Source: JAIYCX01 sp964353175
GTDB lineage: Bacteria > Bdellovibrionota_C > UBA2361 > SZUA-149 > DAOLCO01
NCBI GenBank assembly: GCA_964353175.1
Contig: CAYGUX010000004.1
Location: 1 to 64,000, forward strand
Length of the DNA: 64,000 bases
Reading direction: 5' to 3'
In this document: positions 7,627-15,728 of the stretch, piece after piece
How positions within the stretch are numbered: position 1 is the stretch's first letter
Layout: the number at the start of each line of letters is the position of its first letter
Position numbers and translations under genes: made by a program
The notes under the pieces: generated by a model
Told to the model about the DNA's origin: nothing
The model's database searches: none
The model's input: only the letters and a program-made list of their open reading frames with translations

Positions 7627-8220
7627 ATGAATATTCAAGACCGAGCCAAAGAACTTATACAAACTCAAATAGATGCTCTTAACAAACTAGTTGTTAACGC
7701 ATCCTATGAAAATGCTGTTGATGAGATTCTAAAAAATAAAGGTAAGGTAGTTACAACCGGTATTGGTAAGGCTGGCTACATTGCAAGAAAATCAGCTTCC
7801 ACTTTTTGCACCACTGGCACACCCTCAGTATTCCTACACCCAGGCGACGCCTCTCATGGAGACGTGGGAATGTTATCTCCCTACGACCTTGTCCTAGCTT
7901 TCTCTAATAGCGGTAAGAATAGAGAGGTGCTTGAGACTGTTGAGTTCGCTAAAAAAATGGGAGCGCACACTGTAGTTTCAATCACAAGATCCAAAAGCAG
8001 CCCTCTTGGGCAACTAAGTGATGTAGTAATAGAACTAGGAGAAATCAAAGAATCCTGCCCAATAGGATTCACACCAACCTCCAGCACCAGCGTAATGCTC
8101 GTAATCGCCGACACCCTAGCCCTACTAAGCATGGAAAAAAGAGGCTTTTCTGCAGAAGATTTTTCTTTAAGGCATCATGGGGGATATTTAGGAGTAAAGG
8201 CTCGACAGGTGGAGAAGTAA
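7627..8220 (+). CDS. kdsD: Arabinose-5-phosphate isomerase, SIS domain only
   Basis: Converts ribulose-5-P to arabinose-5-P, the first step toward the LPS sugar Kdo. The SIS domain is complete and keeps the residues known to matter in E. coli KdsD: Lys in G-I-G-K-A-G, His in S-H-G-D-V-G-M, Glu after S-N-S-G-K-N-R, the T-S-S-T-S phosphate loop and the His in R-H-H-G-G. The two CBS domains that follow in E. coli (328 residues) are missing; the protein ends at residue 197, just after the SIS domain. Single-domain isomerases of this kind are known in some bacteria, so this is probably functional and not regulated through CBS. Confidence 0.85.
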   Translation: MNIQDRAKELIQTQIDALNKLVVNASYENAVDEILKNKGKVVTTGIGKAGYIARKSASTFCTTGTPSVFLHPGDASHGDVGMLSPYDLVLAFSNSGKNREVLETVEFAKKMGAHTVVSITRSKSSPLGQLSDVVIELGEIKESCPIGFTPTSSTSVMLVIADTLALLSMEKRGFSAEDFSLRHHGGYLGVKARQVEK

Positions 8221-8248
8221 ACTGATCAAAAACTAAAACTAGACAACG

Positions 8249-8275
8249 TGCCAAATATAACCTATAATTTTGGCA
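8249..8275. promoter_or_regulatory. Inverted repeat abutting the DUF4143 ATPase start codon
   Basis: TGCCAAA (8249-8255) and TTTGGCA (8269-8275) are perfect 7-bp arms around 13 AT-rich bases. The right arm ends one base before the ATG at 8277. Placement over the promoter/start region fits a self-regulatory operator or a hairpin limiting translation. Inference from position. Confidence 0.4.
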
Positions 8276-8276
8276 T

Positions 8277-9434
8277 ATGTACCATAGACTAACTAACCTA
8301 TCGAATTCTCAATCTTTTTTTCTCTTTGGAGCAAGAGGCACGGGCAAATCTGAACTATTGAAGCAACATTTTTCTGCCGAGGAGTCCATATATATTGATC
8401 TTTTAGACCCTGAACTAGCACTCCGACTCTCAGCCTATCCAAATGAACTCTTGGGACTAATAGAACCTCATCAAAATAAAAAAAAATGGGTGATAATTGA
8501 TGAAATTCAAAAAGCTCCACAGCTTCTAGAACTAGTTCATAAGAATATCAGCGATAAATCTTTTAAGTTCGCACTTACCGGTTCTAGTGCAAGGAAGCTA
8601 AAAAGAGGCTCATCAAACCTACTAGCTGGAAGGGCTGTACTATTTAATTTATTTCCACTAACTCATAAAGAATTAGGAGATGATTTTAACCTAGAAGAAA
8701 CTCTAGCATTGGGCTCCCTTCCCGAATTGTATAGTCTAAGCTCTGAACTGGAGAAAAAAAGATACTTAAAAGCCTACGCACAAGTTTACTTAAAAGAGGA
8801 GATACAAGAGGAACAGATTGTAAGAAACCTTCCACCATTTAAACGCTTCTTAGATATAGTCGGTACTTATAACACTGAAATAATAAACTACTCCAATATC
8901 GCAAGAGACATAAGCACAGATCCAAAGACAGTAACGCGATACTATGAAATCCTGGAAGATACCTTACTTGGATTCTTCCTTCCATCACATGAAACATCAA
9001 TTAGAAGACAGCAGAAAAAATCAAAAAAGTTCTATTTCTTTGATACAGGCATCGCTAGAGTACTTTCCCAAAAAATAGATACTCCTCTAAAAGATAAAAC
9101 TTTTGACTATGGTCAGCTATTCGAGAGTTTTATTGTAAACGAGATACATAGGCTACTTACTTATAAAGAAGAGCAATTTAACTTGTCATTTATTCGCGTA
9201 TCAGAAACACAAGAAATAGACCTAATTATTCAAAAATCAAATGGAGACCTTTTCCTTTGCGAAATTAAATCTACAAATAAGATAGATGAAAGATCTGCCA
9301 AATCCCTAAATCATTTAAAAACTAGCTTCCAGAACCCTAAACTTCGAATAATTTCCAGAGATCCATCCCCACATAAATTTGGCGATGCCTTAGCCATTCA
9401 CTGGAAGGAGGCTATAAGCGAGATTTGTTCTTAA
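8277..9434 (+). CDS. AAA ATPase with DUF4143 C-terminal domain
   Basis: 385 residues. Walker A G-A-R-G-T-G-K-S is at 18-25, Walker B W-V-I-I-D-E-I-Q-K near 71-79, and sensor-like L-T-G-S-S-A-R-K-L near 100. The C-terminal half has the DUF4143 pattern, including the F-F-D-T-G-I-A-R segment and a PD-(D/E)xK-like core: E-S-F-I-V-N-E-I near 283, then Q-E-I-D-L-I and L-C-E-I-K-S-T at about 312-330. These proteins are widespread, often transferred, and their role is unclear; links to toxin-antitoxin-like behaviour have been proposed. No partner gene is adjacent in the same direction. The 3' end overlaps the convergent 9412 gene by 23 bases. Confidence 0.88.
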   Translation: MYHRLTNLSNSQSFFLFGARGTGKSELLKQHFSAEESIYIDLLDPELALRLSAYPNELLGLIEPHQNKKKWVIIDEIQKAPQLLELVHKNISDKSFKFALTGSSARKLKRGSSNLLAGRAVLFNLFPLTHKELGDDFNLEETLALGSLPELYSLSSELEKKRYLKAYAQVYLKEEIQEEQIVRNLPPFKRFLDIVGTYNTEIINYSNIARDISTDPKTVTRYYEILEDTLLGFFLPSHETSIRRQQKKSKKFYFFDTGIARVLSQKIDTPLKDKTFDYGQLFESFIVNEIHRLLTYKEEQFNLSFIRVSETQEIDLIIQKSNGDLFLCEIKSTNKIDERSAKSLNHLKTSFQNPKLRIISRDPSPHKFGDALAIHWKEAISEICS

Positions 9435-9729
9435 CTACCCTCTGCCCGAACTTCGCTAGGATCAGCAATACTACTGGATAAATCAACCATTCTAAAAAAG
9501 AAGTGTCTAAAAATTCGAAAAGTACATATTCATTTAAATCTTGAGCGATTCCTAAGTATAGAATTAATGCACTGATCGCTAATGCTATCAAAGAAAACAC
9601 AAGTTGTTTTCCCACTAATCCAATCTGCTCTCTTTCGCCATTTAATATTCGTAACTTTACCCAAGCCCAAGCCATTAAAGTGAACAATAAGACGGGAAGG
9701 ATTGCCCATATAATTAAATACTTTGTCAT
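9412..9729 (-). CDS. Small integral membrane protein
   Basis: 105 residues, three or four hydrophobic segments (about 4-24, 44-63 and 79-95) with a basic C-terminal tail (K-F-G-Q-R-V-V-K-N-K-S-R). No family recognised. It is the last gene of the minus-strand run that starts with rpsA/mutS, 29 bases after the ArgRS-like gene. Confidence 0.55.
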   Translation of the reverse strand: MTKYLIIWAILPVLLFTLMAWAWVKLRILNGEREQIGLVGKQLVFSLIALAISALILYLGIAQDLNEYVLFEFLDTSFLEWLIYPVVLLILAKFGQRVVKNKSRL

Positions 9730-9758
9730 TATAAATACTCTTATGCCCTTTTATGGTC

Positions 9759-10733
9759 TTAATTTAACAAAGAAACTATACCAGATCTAAAAATTCTAAG
9801 TATCCTAAAAACAGAGTCCAGCTCTCCGTTGTCGCCTTTAACACTCCTACCCTCTATCGCTAATCTAATCCATGGATCATTCCAAAGACTAATAAGTGTT
9901 CTTTCAAGCTTTAATACATAAACCCAAAAAATCTCCGGCTTACTCCGCCGTATAGAGTCAAATAGGTAGTAGTCATACAAGGAAGCAAATTGTACTAGTT
10001 CTAAATACGCCTTATTTAAAGCATTGTGGGAGGCAGGCACAGTATGCAAGGAGGACTTAATCGCACTTTCATGAAACTCGACTTCACCTACCCTTTGCCA
10101 AAAATAGAAATCGATGATTCGCTCAAACTCGGAAAAAATCCATATAGGATTGTCTCTACTAGGATAATCTTTAATTAAATGTTCCTCCTCGAATTCCGGA
10201 TCACTCAATTTAGACAAATATACTAATTTCTTTTCTTTGATAGAGAGTGTTTCACTTACCTTACTTAAGCTATCCATTTTTGCAATGGATTCATAAGCTG
10301 GAGCAAATTCTAAGTTCCTATACCCTTCCCCCGCAACCCTTAACAAAACATCATCTACGATGTCACTTTTAGATAGGAAACCATAAGCTCCGCCATCTCC
10401 TGCATCTATCATTGATTTAAAAACTTCACCATGATTGATAGTAGCATTTACATACACCCCTCGACCTATAAAATACTCTTTAGTTGCATCAGACTTTAAA
10501 TATGTAAATAAATCTCTTGCTACTTCCTCTGGGCCAATATCTATGTTGTGACGCTTCAAATAGAAACTTAACTTGATTGAAGCATGAGAACCAAAAACTA
10601 GCTCATCATACTCTCTTATAATTTCAGGAAGAATCAAAGTAGAGCTAAATGGGCCGTCTTTCTCGACAATTTCAAACTTAGTCAAATAATTCTTAACTGC
10701 GAGCGATATCTCACTAACTATTTCAAAAAACAC
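9759..10733 (-). CDS. Arginyl-tRNA-synthetase-like protein without the catalytic core
   Basis: 324 residues, GTG start two bases after the cca stop with AGGTAG just upstream, so translationally coupled. Read by eye it matches both ends of ArgRS. Residues about 48-110 resemble the ArgRS N-terminal tRNA D-loop domain (L-K-R-H-N-I-D-I-G-P-E-E-V-A then I-G-R-G-V-Y-V-N). Residues about 165-324 resemble its C-terminal helical/DALR anticodon domain (Y-L-S-K-L-S; D-N-P-I-W-I-F-S-E-F-E-R-I; L-Y-D-Y-Y-L-F-D-S). The Rossmann catalytic domain between them, with HIGH and KMSKS, is replaced by about 60 residues. If right, it cannot charge tRNA but could bind it, which fits its coupling to the CCA-adding enzyme. 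The assignment is inference, not proven. Confidence 0.5.
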   Translation of the reverse strand: MFFEIVSEISLAVKNYLTKFEIVEKDGPFSSTLILPEIIREYDELVFGSHASIKLSFYLKRHNIDIGPEEVARDLFTYLKSDATKEYFIGRGVYVNATINHGEVFKSMIDAGDGGAYGFLSKSDIVDDVLLRVAGEGYRNLEFAPAYESIAKMDSLSKVSETLSIKEKKLVYLSKLSDPEFEEEHLIKDYPSRDNPIWIFSEFERIIDFYFWQRVGEVEFHESAIKSSLHTVPASHNALNKAYLELVQFASLYDYYLFDSIRRSKPEIFWVYVLKLERTLISLWNDPWIRLAIEGRSVKGDNGELDSVFRILRIFRSGIVSLLN

Positions 10734-10735
10734 TT

Positions 10736-11680
10736 CTACCTACCTCTCGATACTGCATCTAACATTAACTTTCTTTCAGGTTTTCTAAGGGGAAGTACTG
10801 ATAGAAAATCTACCTGACTAAGGCCAATTGAAGATATAATATATGCCCAAAGCCCTAGGCGAAGCCCCAACTGCTGAATAAAGTTCTGATACCTTTCTAC
10901 AGCTTCTAATTGAATTTGAGGCACAGATAATGACTGTGCTAAAACACCGTATTCATTCGCAAGGGATATTGATTTAAAGGGTTCAGGCTCCGATGCAAAC
11001 TTACCAATTTCAAAGACTCTTCGTCCCAATGAAACATTTAGCATATATTTATTATCTATAGTTTCCTTAACATAAGTTAGAGTATCGGCTTCAAAATCAA
11101 ACCCTAACCTAAAACTAAATCTAAGCCCCCTCAAAATCCTAACCGGATCATCTCTAAAACTAAGAGAATGGAGTATTTTAATTTTTCTATCTCTAAGGTC
11201 ACTAAGACCGTCCACAATATCGACTACAATAAATTCCCCTCCAGAGCTTAACTTCAAAGCTAAAGAGTTAATTGAAAAGTCTCTTCGATTAATATCTGTC
11301 TCAAAAGTACCAAAAGAAACCTTTGCCTTATCTCCAGGAGATAGGAACTCTTCTTTCCTAGTGAAAACTAAATCAATCTCAATCTGTTCTTCCTCCGCAG
11401 ACACCAGAACCTTTGCAGTTAAATAATCAGTTACATCCTGAGTGACCTCTACTTTAGAAAAATGCTGTTTCAGTTTTTCTAAAATTACAGGAAAAGCACG
11501 TACAGGCTCTGACGCTATAAGAATATCAATATCTATAGTTGGCCTTAAAAGAAGCATATCCCTTACAGCACCACCGATAAGATAACATTGAATATCTACA
11601 GATTGCAGGATAACATCGATGATCGATCTTCCTAATTTGGGAAGCATCTCTAAGTGTTTTATCGAAAGGTTTTGTTCCAT
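10736..11680 (-). CDS. CCA tRNA nucleotidyltransferase / poly(A) polymerase family
   Basis: Class II nucleotidyltransferase that adds or repairs the 3' CCA of tRNA. Motifs: nucleotide-binding G-G-A-V-R-D at 36-41, metal-binding D-I-D at 50-52, third carboxylate in I-E-I-D-L-V near 103, R-R-D-F-S-I-N-S-L-A at 132-141, and the template motif D-D-P-V-R-I-L-R-G-L-R-F near 178-189. At 314 residues it is short, with only the head, neck and part of the body. From motifs alone a CCA-adding enzyme, an A-adding enzyme and a poly(A) polymerase cannot be told apart. Neighbours: 27 bases after the amidase stop, and 2 bases before the ArgRS-like gene. Confidence 0.9.
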   Translation of the reverse strand: MEQNLSIKHLEMLPKLGRSIIDVILQSVDIQCYLIGGAVRDMLLLRPTIDIDILIASEPVRAFPVILEKLKQHFSKVEVTQDVTDYLTAKVLVSAEEEQIEIDLVFTRKEEFLSPGDKAKVSFGTFETDINRRDFSINSLALKLSSGGEFIVVDIVDGLSDLRDRKIKILHSLSFRDDPVRILRGLRFSFRLGFDFEADTLTYVKETIDNKYMLNVSLGRRVFEIGKFASEPEPFKSISLANEYGVLAQSLSVPQIQLEAVERYQNFIQQLGLRLGLWAYIISSIGLSQVDFLSVLPLRKPERKLMLDAVSRGR

Positions 11681-11707
11681 AGTAACAACAAAAGGCTGAA
11701 TTCTTAA

Positions 11708-12952
11708 TTAATGCCCTAGTCTGTCTTTCTTAAGCAAATATCCTCTAATGCCCTCGAAGATACCTTCAGCAATTAAGCGTTGATACCTAGGATCGGCGAG
11801 ACGACGACCTTCTATTGGATGATCTATAAAAGACACCTCCACTAAAGCACAGGGCATATGAGCTCCTACCAATACAAAAAATGGTGCCTTTTTTACTTTA
11901 AGATTCCTAATGCTATCAAAACTAGTAGATAGGGAGCCATAGACTCCATCCTGAACAAGATGTGCCAAGGAAATTGAATCATCTAGTTTAATACCTTGTA
12001 TGAAATCACTAACTATAAATCCAACGGAGTCCGTCTCACCTATAGAGGTAAAGTTCTCTCTTTCTGCTAACTTCAAAGAGCTTTTTTCATCGGTATTATC
12101 CAAATAATATGTTTCTACCCCTCTACCTGTCTTATATTCGCTCGCATTAGCATGGATAGATAAAAACAACTCAGCATTTGCCTCATTCGCGATTCTTGTA
12201 CGCTCAGCAAGTGAGACTGTCTCATCTCCTTTCCTCGTCATAACAACTCTCAACCTACGATCCTTTTGCAATAACTCACTTAGTAGATGGGAGATCCTCA
12301 ATACTATATCTTTCTCTAGGATGTCCCCTGGACCTTTTGCTCCCTCCTCTGCCCCACCATGGCCAGGATCGATAGCAACAACTGGATACTTAGATAATAG
12401 ATCTGATACTTCACCATCATGCTCCTGAACCTCAGTAACCATCGGAGCAGTCTGTTCTAGCAACCTTTTCGCGTGCTCCGCACTATCTGATGTGGGATAA
12501 TACTCTAATAACAATTTAGCGTATTTAATCTTCTCTGCTTCATTTCGACCATTGTCTGCTAATCTTGTTAAGCCAAGCAAAGCATCGTCTGCCAACTCAC
12601 TATCAGAGTAGTTATTATATACTCTAAGGAAGTCTTTTTGCGCCTCTTGAAGTACGAAAGAATCGGATAATTTCCTACCTAACTGCTCTGCAACTCTTCC
12701 CTTTAAGTAAAGAATAGGAGCTTGAATTTTCTGCCCTTCAGTATGATTTGATAACTCAATTAATTTGGCCCTTAACTCTCGCCATAGAATAACATCAGAA
12801 ACAAATGGATCATTAATAGTAAGCTCACGATATTCCGCTCTCAAATGAGAATACCTCTTGTCGTTACTAGTCTCTTCCGCACTTGCATCTACGCATACGA
12901 ATACAAGAAAAAAAAAGCTGTAAAAAAAAAGTCCTAGGTATTTACACTTCAT
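11708..12952 (-). CDS. N-acetylmuramoyl-L-alanine amidase (Amidase_3) with TPR-like N-terminal region
   Basis: Periplasmic zinc amidase that cuts the peptide from peptidoglycan glycan strands, as in daughter-cell separation. The signal peptide covers residues 1-25. A helical, TPR-like region (about 60-165; L-K-G-R-V-A-E, D-A-L-L-G-L-T-R) takes the place of an AMIN domain. The catalytic domain runs from about 190 to 405 with the zinc ligands in D-P-G-H-G-G, in L-E-K-D-I, and in S-I-H-A-N-A, and the catalytic Glu in A-L-V-E-V-S-F. The start overlaps the end of mutS by 11 bases. Confidence 0.92.
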   Translation of the reverse strand: MKCKYLGLFFYSFFFLVFVCVDASAEETSNDKRYSHLRAEYRELTINDPFVSDVILWRELRAKLIELSNHTEGQKIQAPILYLKGRVAEQLGRKLSDSFVLQEAQKDFLRVYNNYSDSELADDALLGLTRLADNGRNEAEKIKYAKLLLEYYPTSDSAEHAKRLLEQTAPMVTEVQEHDGEVSDLLSKYPVVAIDPGHGGAEEGAKGPGDILEKDIVLRISHLLSELLQKDRRLRVVMTRKGDETVSLAERTRIANEANAELFLSIHANASEYKTGRGVETYYLDNTDEKSSLKLAERENFTSIGETDSVGFIVSDFIQGIKLDDSISLAHLVQDGVYGSLSTSFDSIRNLKVKKAPFFVLVGAHMPCALVEVSFIDHPIEGRRLADPRYQRLIAEGIFEGIRGYLLKKDRLGH

Positions 12953-15626
12953 TAATTATATTAACTCTTGATTTAATTTTATAAAGAACGTTTAAGGCAT
13001 CTAGAGGGCTTAAAGTATCCAAATCCAAACTTCTAAAAAAATCTAATAATTCCTTAACTTGGGGAGTTTCTAGCCTACCTACTTCTTCTACGGGATTGGG
13101 CATTTCCCAATGTTTTCCGATTAAAGATTCCGCATACTCAACAACCTCATCCGGTATTCCAGCCAACTTTGCCACATGCAAACCATAACTACCAGAGCCT
13201 TTTTTTTGCTCGATTCGATGAGAGAACTTTAAGCCTGCCCTAGTTTCAACTATTCCTGCAGACAATGAGAATGCGTTCTCAGACTCATCAGGCATAGAGG
13301 TTAATTCAAAGAAGTGGGTCGCGAAAATCGTTCTACACTGATTCACATTTAGCAATCTTTCAGCTATTGCACTCGCTATCGCCAATCCATCAGTAGTAGA
13401 GGTTCCTCTACCAACTTCATCTATTAACACTAAAGATCTCTTAGTCGCCTCATTTATAATAGCTGATGCTTCCTTCATTTCCACCATAAAAGTAGAATCC
13501 CCTCGACTAAGGGCATCATTAGCTCCAATTCTAGTGAAAATCTTATCCGCAATACCGATTAAAGCTTCCTCTGCGGGAACATAAGAGCCAATCTGCGCTA
13601 ATATCTGAATAATGCCCACCTGCCTTAGGTAAGTTGATTTACCACCCATATTAGGCCCAGTAAGTACAGCAAATCGTTTCCCCTCTCTACCTAAAAATAC
13701 ATCATTAGGAATAAAATCAGATCTTCCAATTACTGACTCAACCACAGGGTGTCTTGCATTTTTAACGACTGATATCGGTTCTTCTGACAGCTCAGGCTTA
13801 ATATAATTACCATTTCTAGCGATCAAACTAAGTGAGCAAAAAATATCTAACTTAGCCAAAGAAACGCTTAATGCCCGAAACACATACACATAAGGCTGAA
13901 GAGTCTCTTTTAATATCTTTAGTAAATGTAATTCTAACTGACGATATTTAACTTCAGCTGAGTTTATTTCAACCTCTAAATCGGATAGTTCCTTTGTAGA
14001 ATATCTCTCAACATTTGTTAATGTTTGCCGCCGAACATAATGAGAAGGAGCATTTTTAGCCTGGCCCTTAGATATCTCTATGAAAAAACCAAATACAGAG
14101 TTGTGTTTGACTCTCAATGTGCCAATCCCAGAACTAGCTCTTTCCCTTTGCTCAAGCTCATTAAGTAACGACTGAATATCATTTTTTAAAGATCTTAATC
14201 GATCCAATTCAGTATTGAAGCCTTCTATAAACAAATCGCTGTCGCCTATCTTACTAGGCAAGACTTCCAATAAACTTTGATTCAAGCAATTTTCGGCTTC
14301 CGCCACTTTGTAAAAACTTTCCTTGATCTGACTCCACATACCAGAAGAAAAGGAATCTAATAATATCAATAAACTAGGCACAACACCTAACGTATCTCTT
14401 AACTGTCCCAACTCATAAGGACTAATTCTTCCATTCATCAGACGAATAGATAAACGATCCAAGTCCCTCACTCCGCCAAGAGCATCTCGTAAATTATCTA
14501 TTAACACACCTGACCCCAAAAGATCAGATATGGCGTTTTGCCTTTCCTTGATTTTCTCAATATTAATCAAAGGAGAGAGAATCCACTCGTACAACAACCT
14601 ACCTCCTGCGGCTGTTTTAGTTTTATCAATAACCCCCAATAATGAATCCTTCTTACTTCCATCCAAAGTGGACTCACACAACTCCAAGTTCCTTCGAGTA
14701 GAAGCGTCCAAGACCGTTTGAGTAGTAGTAGAATCATCGATATGGATGCTAGAGACCAGTACCTTAGTTGATACGGCCAATGCCTGTACGTATGAAAGCA
14801 GAATGTCTATGGAAAATTTAGCGACATGGTCGCTAATAGAAGCAAATGTTTTTTGCGCTTCCACTTCAAACGCTAAAGAAGAAAATTCTAAGTTCACTTC
14901 AGTAACCAATACCAATCTAGTCTTAGTTATTGAAACAAACTCTTTTAGGACATCTTTAAATTGAGTAAGGTCGGACTCTTTATAATCCTTTTCACTAACA
15001 ATAATTTCCTTAGGAACATATCTAAATAGGAAGGCTTCAAAATCCCTACTTACCGATGGTCGGCAAACGAGTATTTTCCCCGTTGAAACATCAAAGAAAG
15101 ATAATGCCAGTTCATTCCCTACAAATGATACTCCAGCGACATAACTAAAAGACTTCTCATCCAATCCTTCGTTATCAAACCTAACGGCTGGTGTAATAAT
15201 TCTTGTAACATCCCTTTTAACAGGACCCTTGCTTGCACTAGCCTCTTCGACCTGCTCAACCAATACGCAAGAATATCCTGCGTTAAGGAGTTTCGGGATA
15301 TAATTCTCTAGTGCATGGATTGGCACTCCACACATTGGGATTGGATTCTCTTTGTCTTTATCTCTAGAAGTAAGGCGAATAGATAGGCACTCTGAGACCG
15401 TACTCGCATCTTCAAAAAATACTTCAAAAAAATCTCCAACTTGAAAAAGTAAAAGATGCTCAGGGTATTGTTCCTTAACTTCGACGTACTGACGAAGCAT
15501 TGGAGCTAATTGCGCTTTTTCAGGAGAAAGTATGGTTTGCTTAGGTTTACTGAGAGGAGAAATGCTATCTACAGGATCTTTCTCTAATAACTCAGAGAAT
15601 AATGAATATTGATGTTGAACACTCAT
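12942..15626 (-). CDS. mutS: DNA mismatch repair protein MutS
   Basis: Recognises mismatches and small loops as a dimer and recruits MutL. Full length (894 residues). The mismatch-binding domain has the Phe-x-Glu motif in G-D-F-F-E-V-F-F near residue 63. The core lever/clamp region follows, and the ABC-type ATPase has Walker A G-P-N-M-G-G-K-S-T near 655, the signature region S-T-F-M-V-E-M, Walker B V-L-I-D-E-V-G-R-G-T-S and the H-loop T-H-F. No mutL is nearby. It follows rpsA after a hairpin at 15690-15714 and overlaps the amidase gene downstream. Confidence 0.97.
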   Translation of the reverse strand: MSVQHQYSLFSELLEKDPVDSISPLSKPKQTILSPEKAQLAPMLRQYVEVKEQYPEHLLLFQVGDFFEVFFEDASTVSECLSIRLTSRDKDKENPIPMCGVPIHALENYIPKLLNAGYSCVLVEQVEEASASKGPVKRDVTRIITPAVRFDNEGLDEKSFSYVAGVSFVGNELALSFFDVSTGKILVCRPSVSRDFEAFLFRYVPKEIIVSEKDYKESDLTQFKDVLKEFVSITKTRLVLVTEVNLEFSSLAFEVEAQKTFASISDHVAKFSIDILLSYVQALAVSTKVLVSSIHIDDSTTTQTVLDASTRRNLELCESTLDGSKKDSLLGVIDKTKTAAGGRLLYEWILSPLINIEKIKERQNAISDLLGSGVLIDNLRDALGGVRDLDRLSIRLMNGRISPYELGQLRDTLGVVPSLLILLDSFSSGMWSQIKESFYKVAEAENCLNQSLLEVLPSKIGDSDLFIEGFNTELDRLRSLKNDIQSLLNELEQRERASSGIGTLRVKHNSVFGFFIEISKGQAKNAPSHYVRRQTLTNVERYSTKELSDLEVEINSAEVKYRQLELHLLKILKETLQPYVYVFRALSVSLAKLDIFCSLSLIARNGNYIKPELSEEPISVVKNARHPVVESVIGRSDFIPNDVFLGREGKRFAVLTGPNMGGKSTYLRQVGIIQILAQIGSYVPAEEALIGIADKIFTRIGANDALSRGDSTFMVEMKEASAIINEATKRSLVLIDEVGRGTSTTDGLAIASAIAERLLNVNQCRTIFATHFFELTSMPDESENAFSLSAGIVETRAGLKFSHRIEQKKGSGSYGLHVAKLAGIPDEVVEYAESLIGKHWEMPNPVEEVGRLETPQVKELLDFFRSLDLDTLSPLDALNVLYKIKSRVNIINEV

Positions 15627-15689
15627 GATTCCCTACAAGAGTTACTAAGAGATAAAAATTCCGATAAGGGAAAAGGGAATTTGAAATAA

Positions 15690-15714
15690 GGAGAGAGGGG
15701 TAAGCCCTCTCTCC
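15690..15714 (-). terminator. Strong hairpin after rpsA
   Basis: GGAGAGAGGG (15690-15699) pairs perfectly with CCCTCTCTCC (15705-15714) around a 5-base loop, 15 bases after the rpsA stop on the minus strand. On that strand it is followed by a T-rich stretch that is not a pure T run. Probably a partial terminator or mRNA-stabilising stem setting rpsA expression above mutS. Confidence 0.6.
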
Positions 15715-15728
15715 TACTAAAGCAAGAA

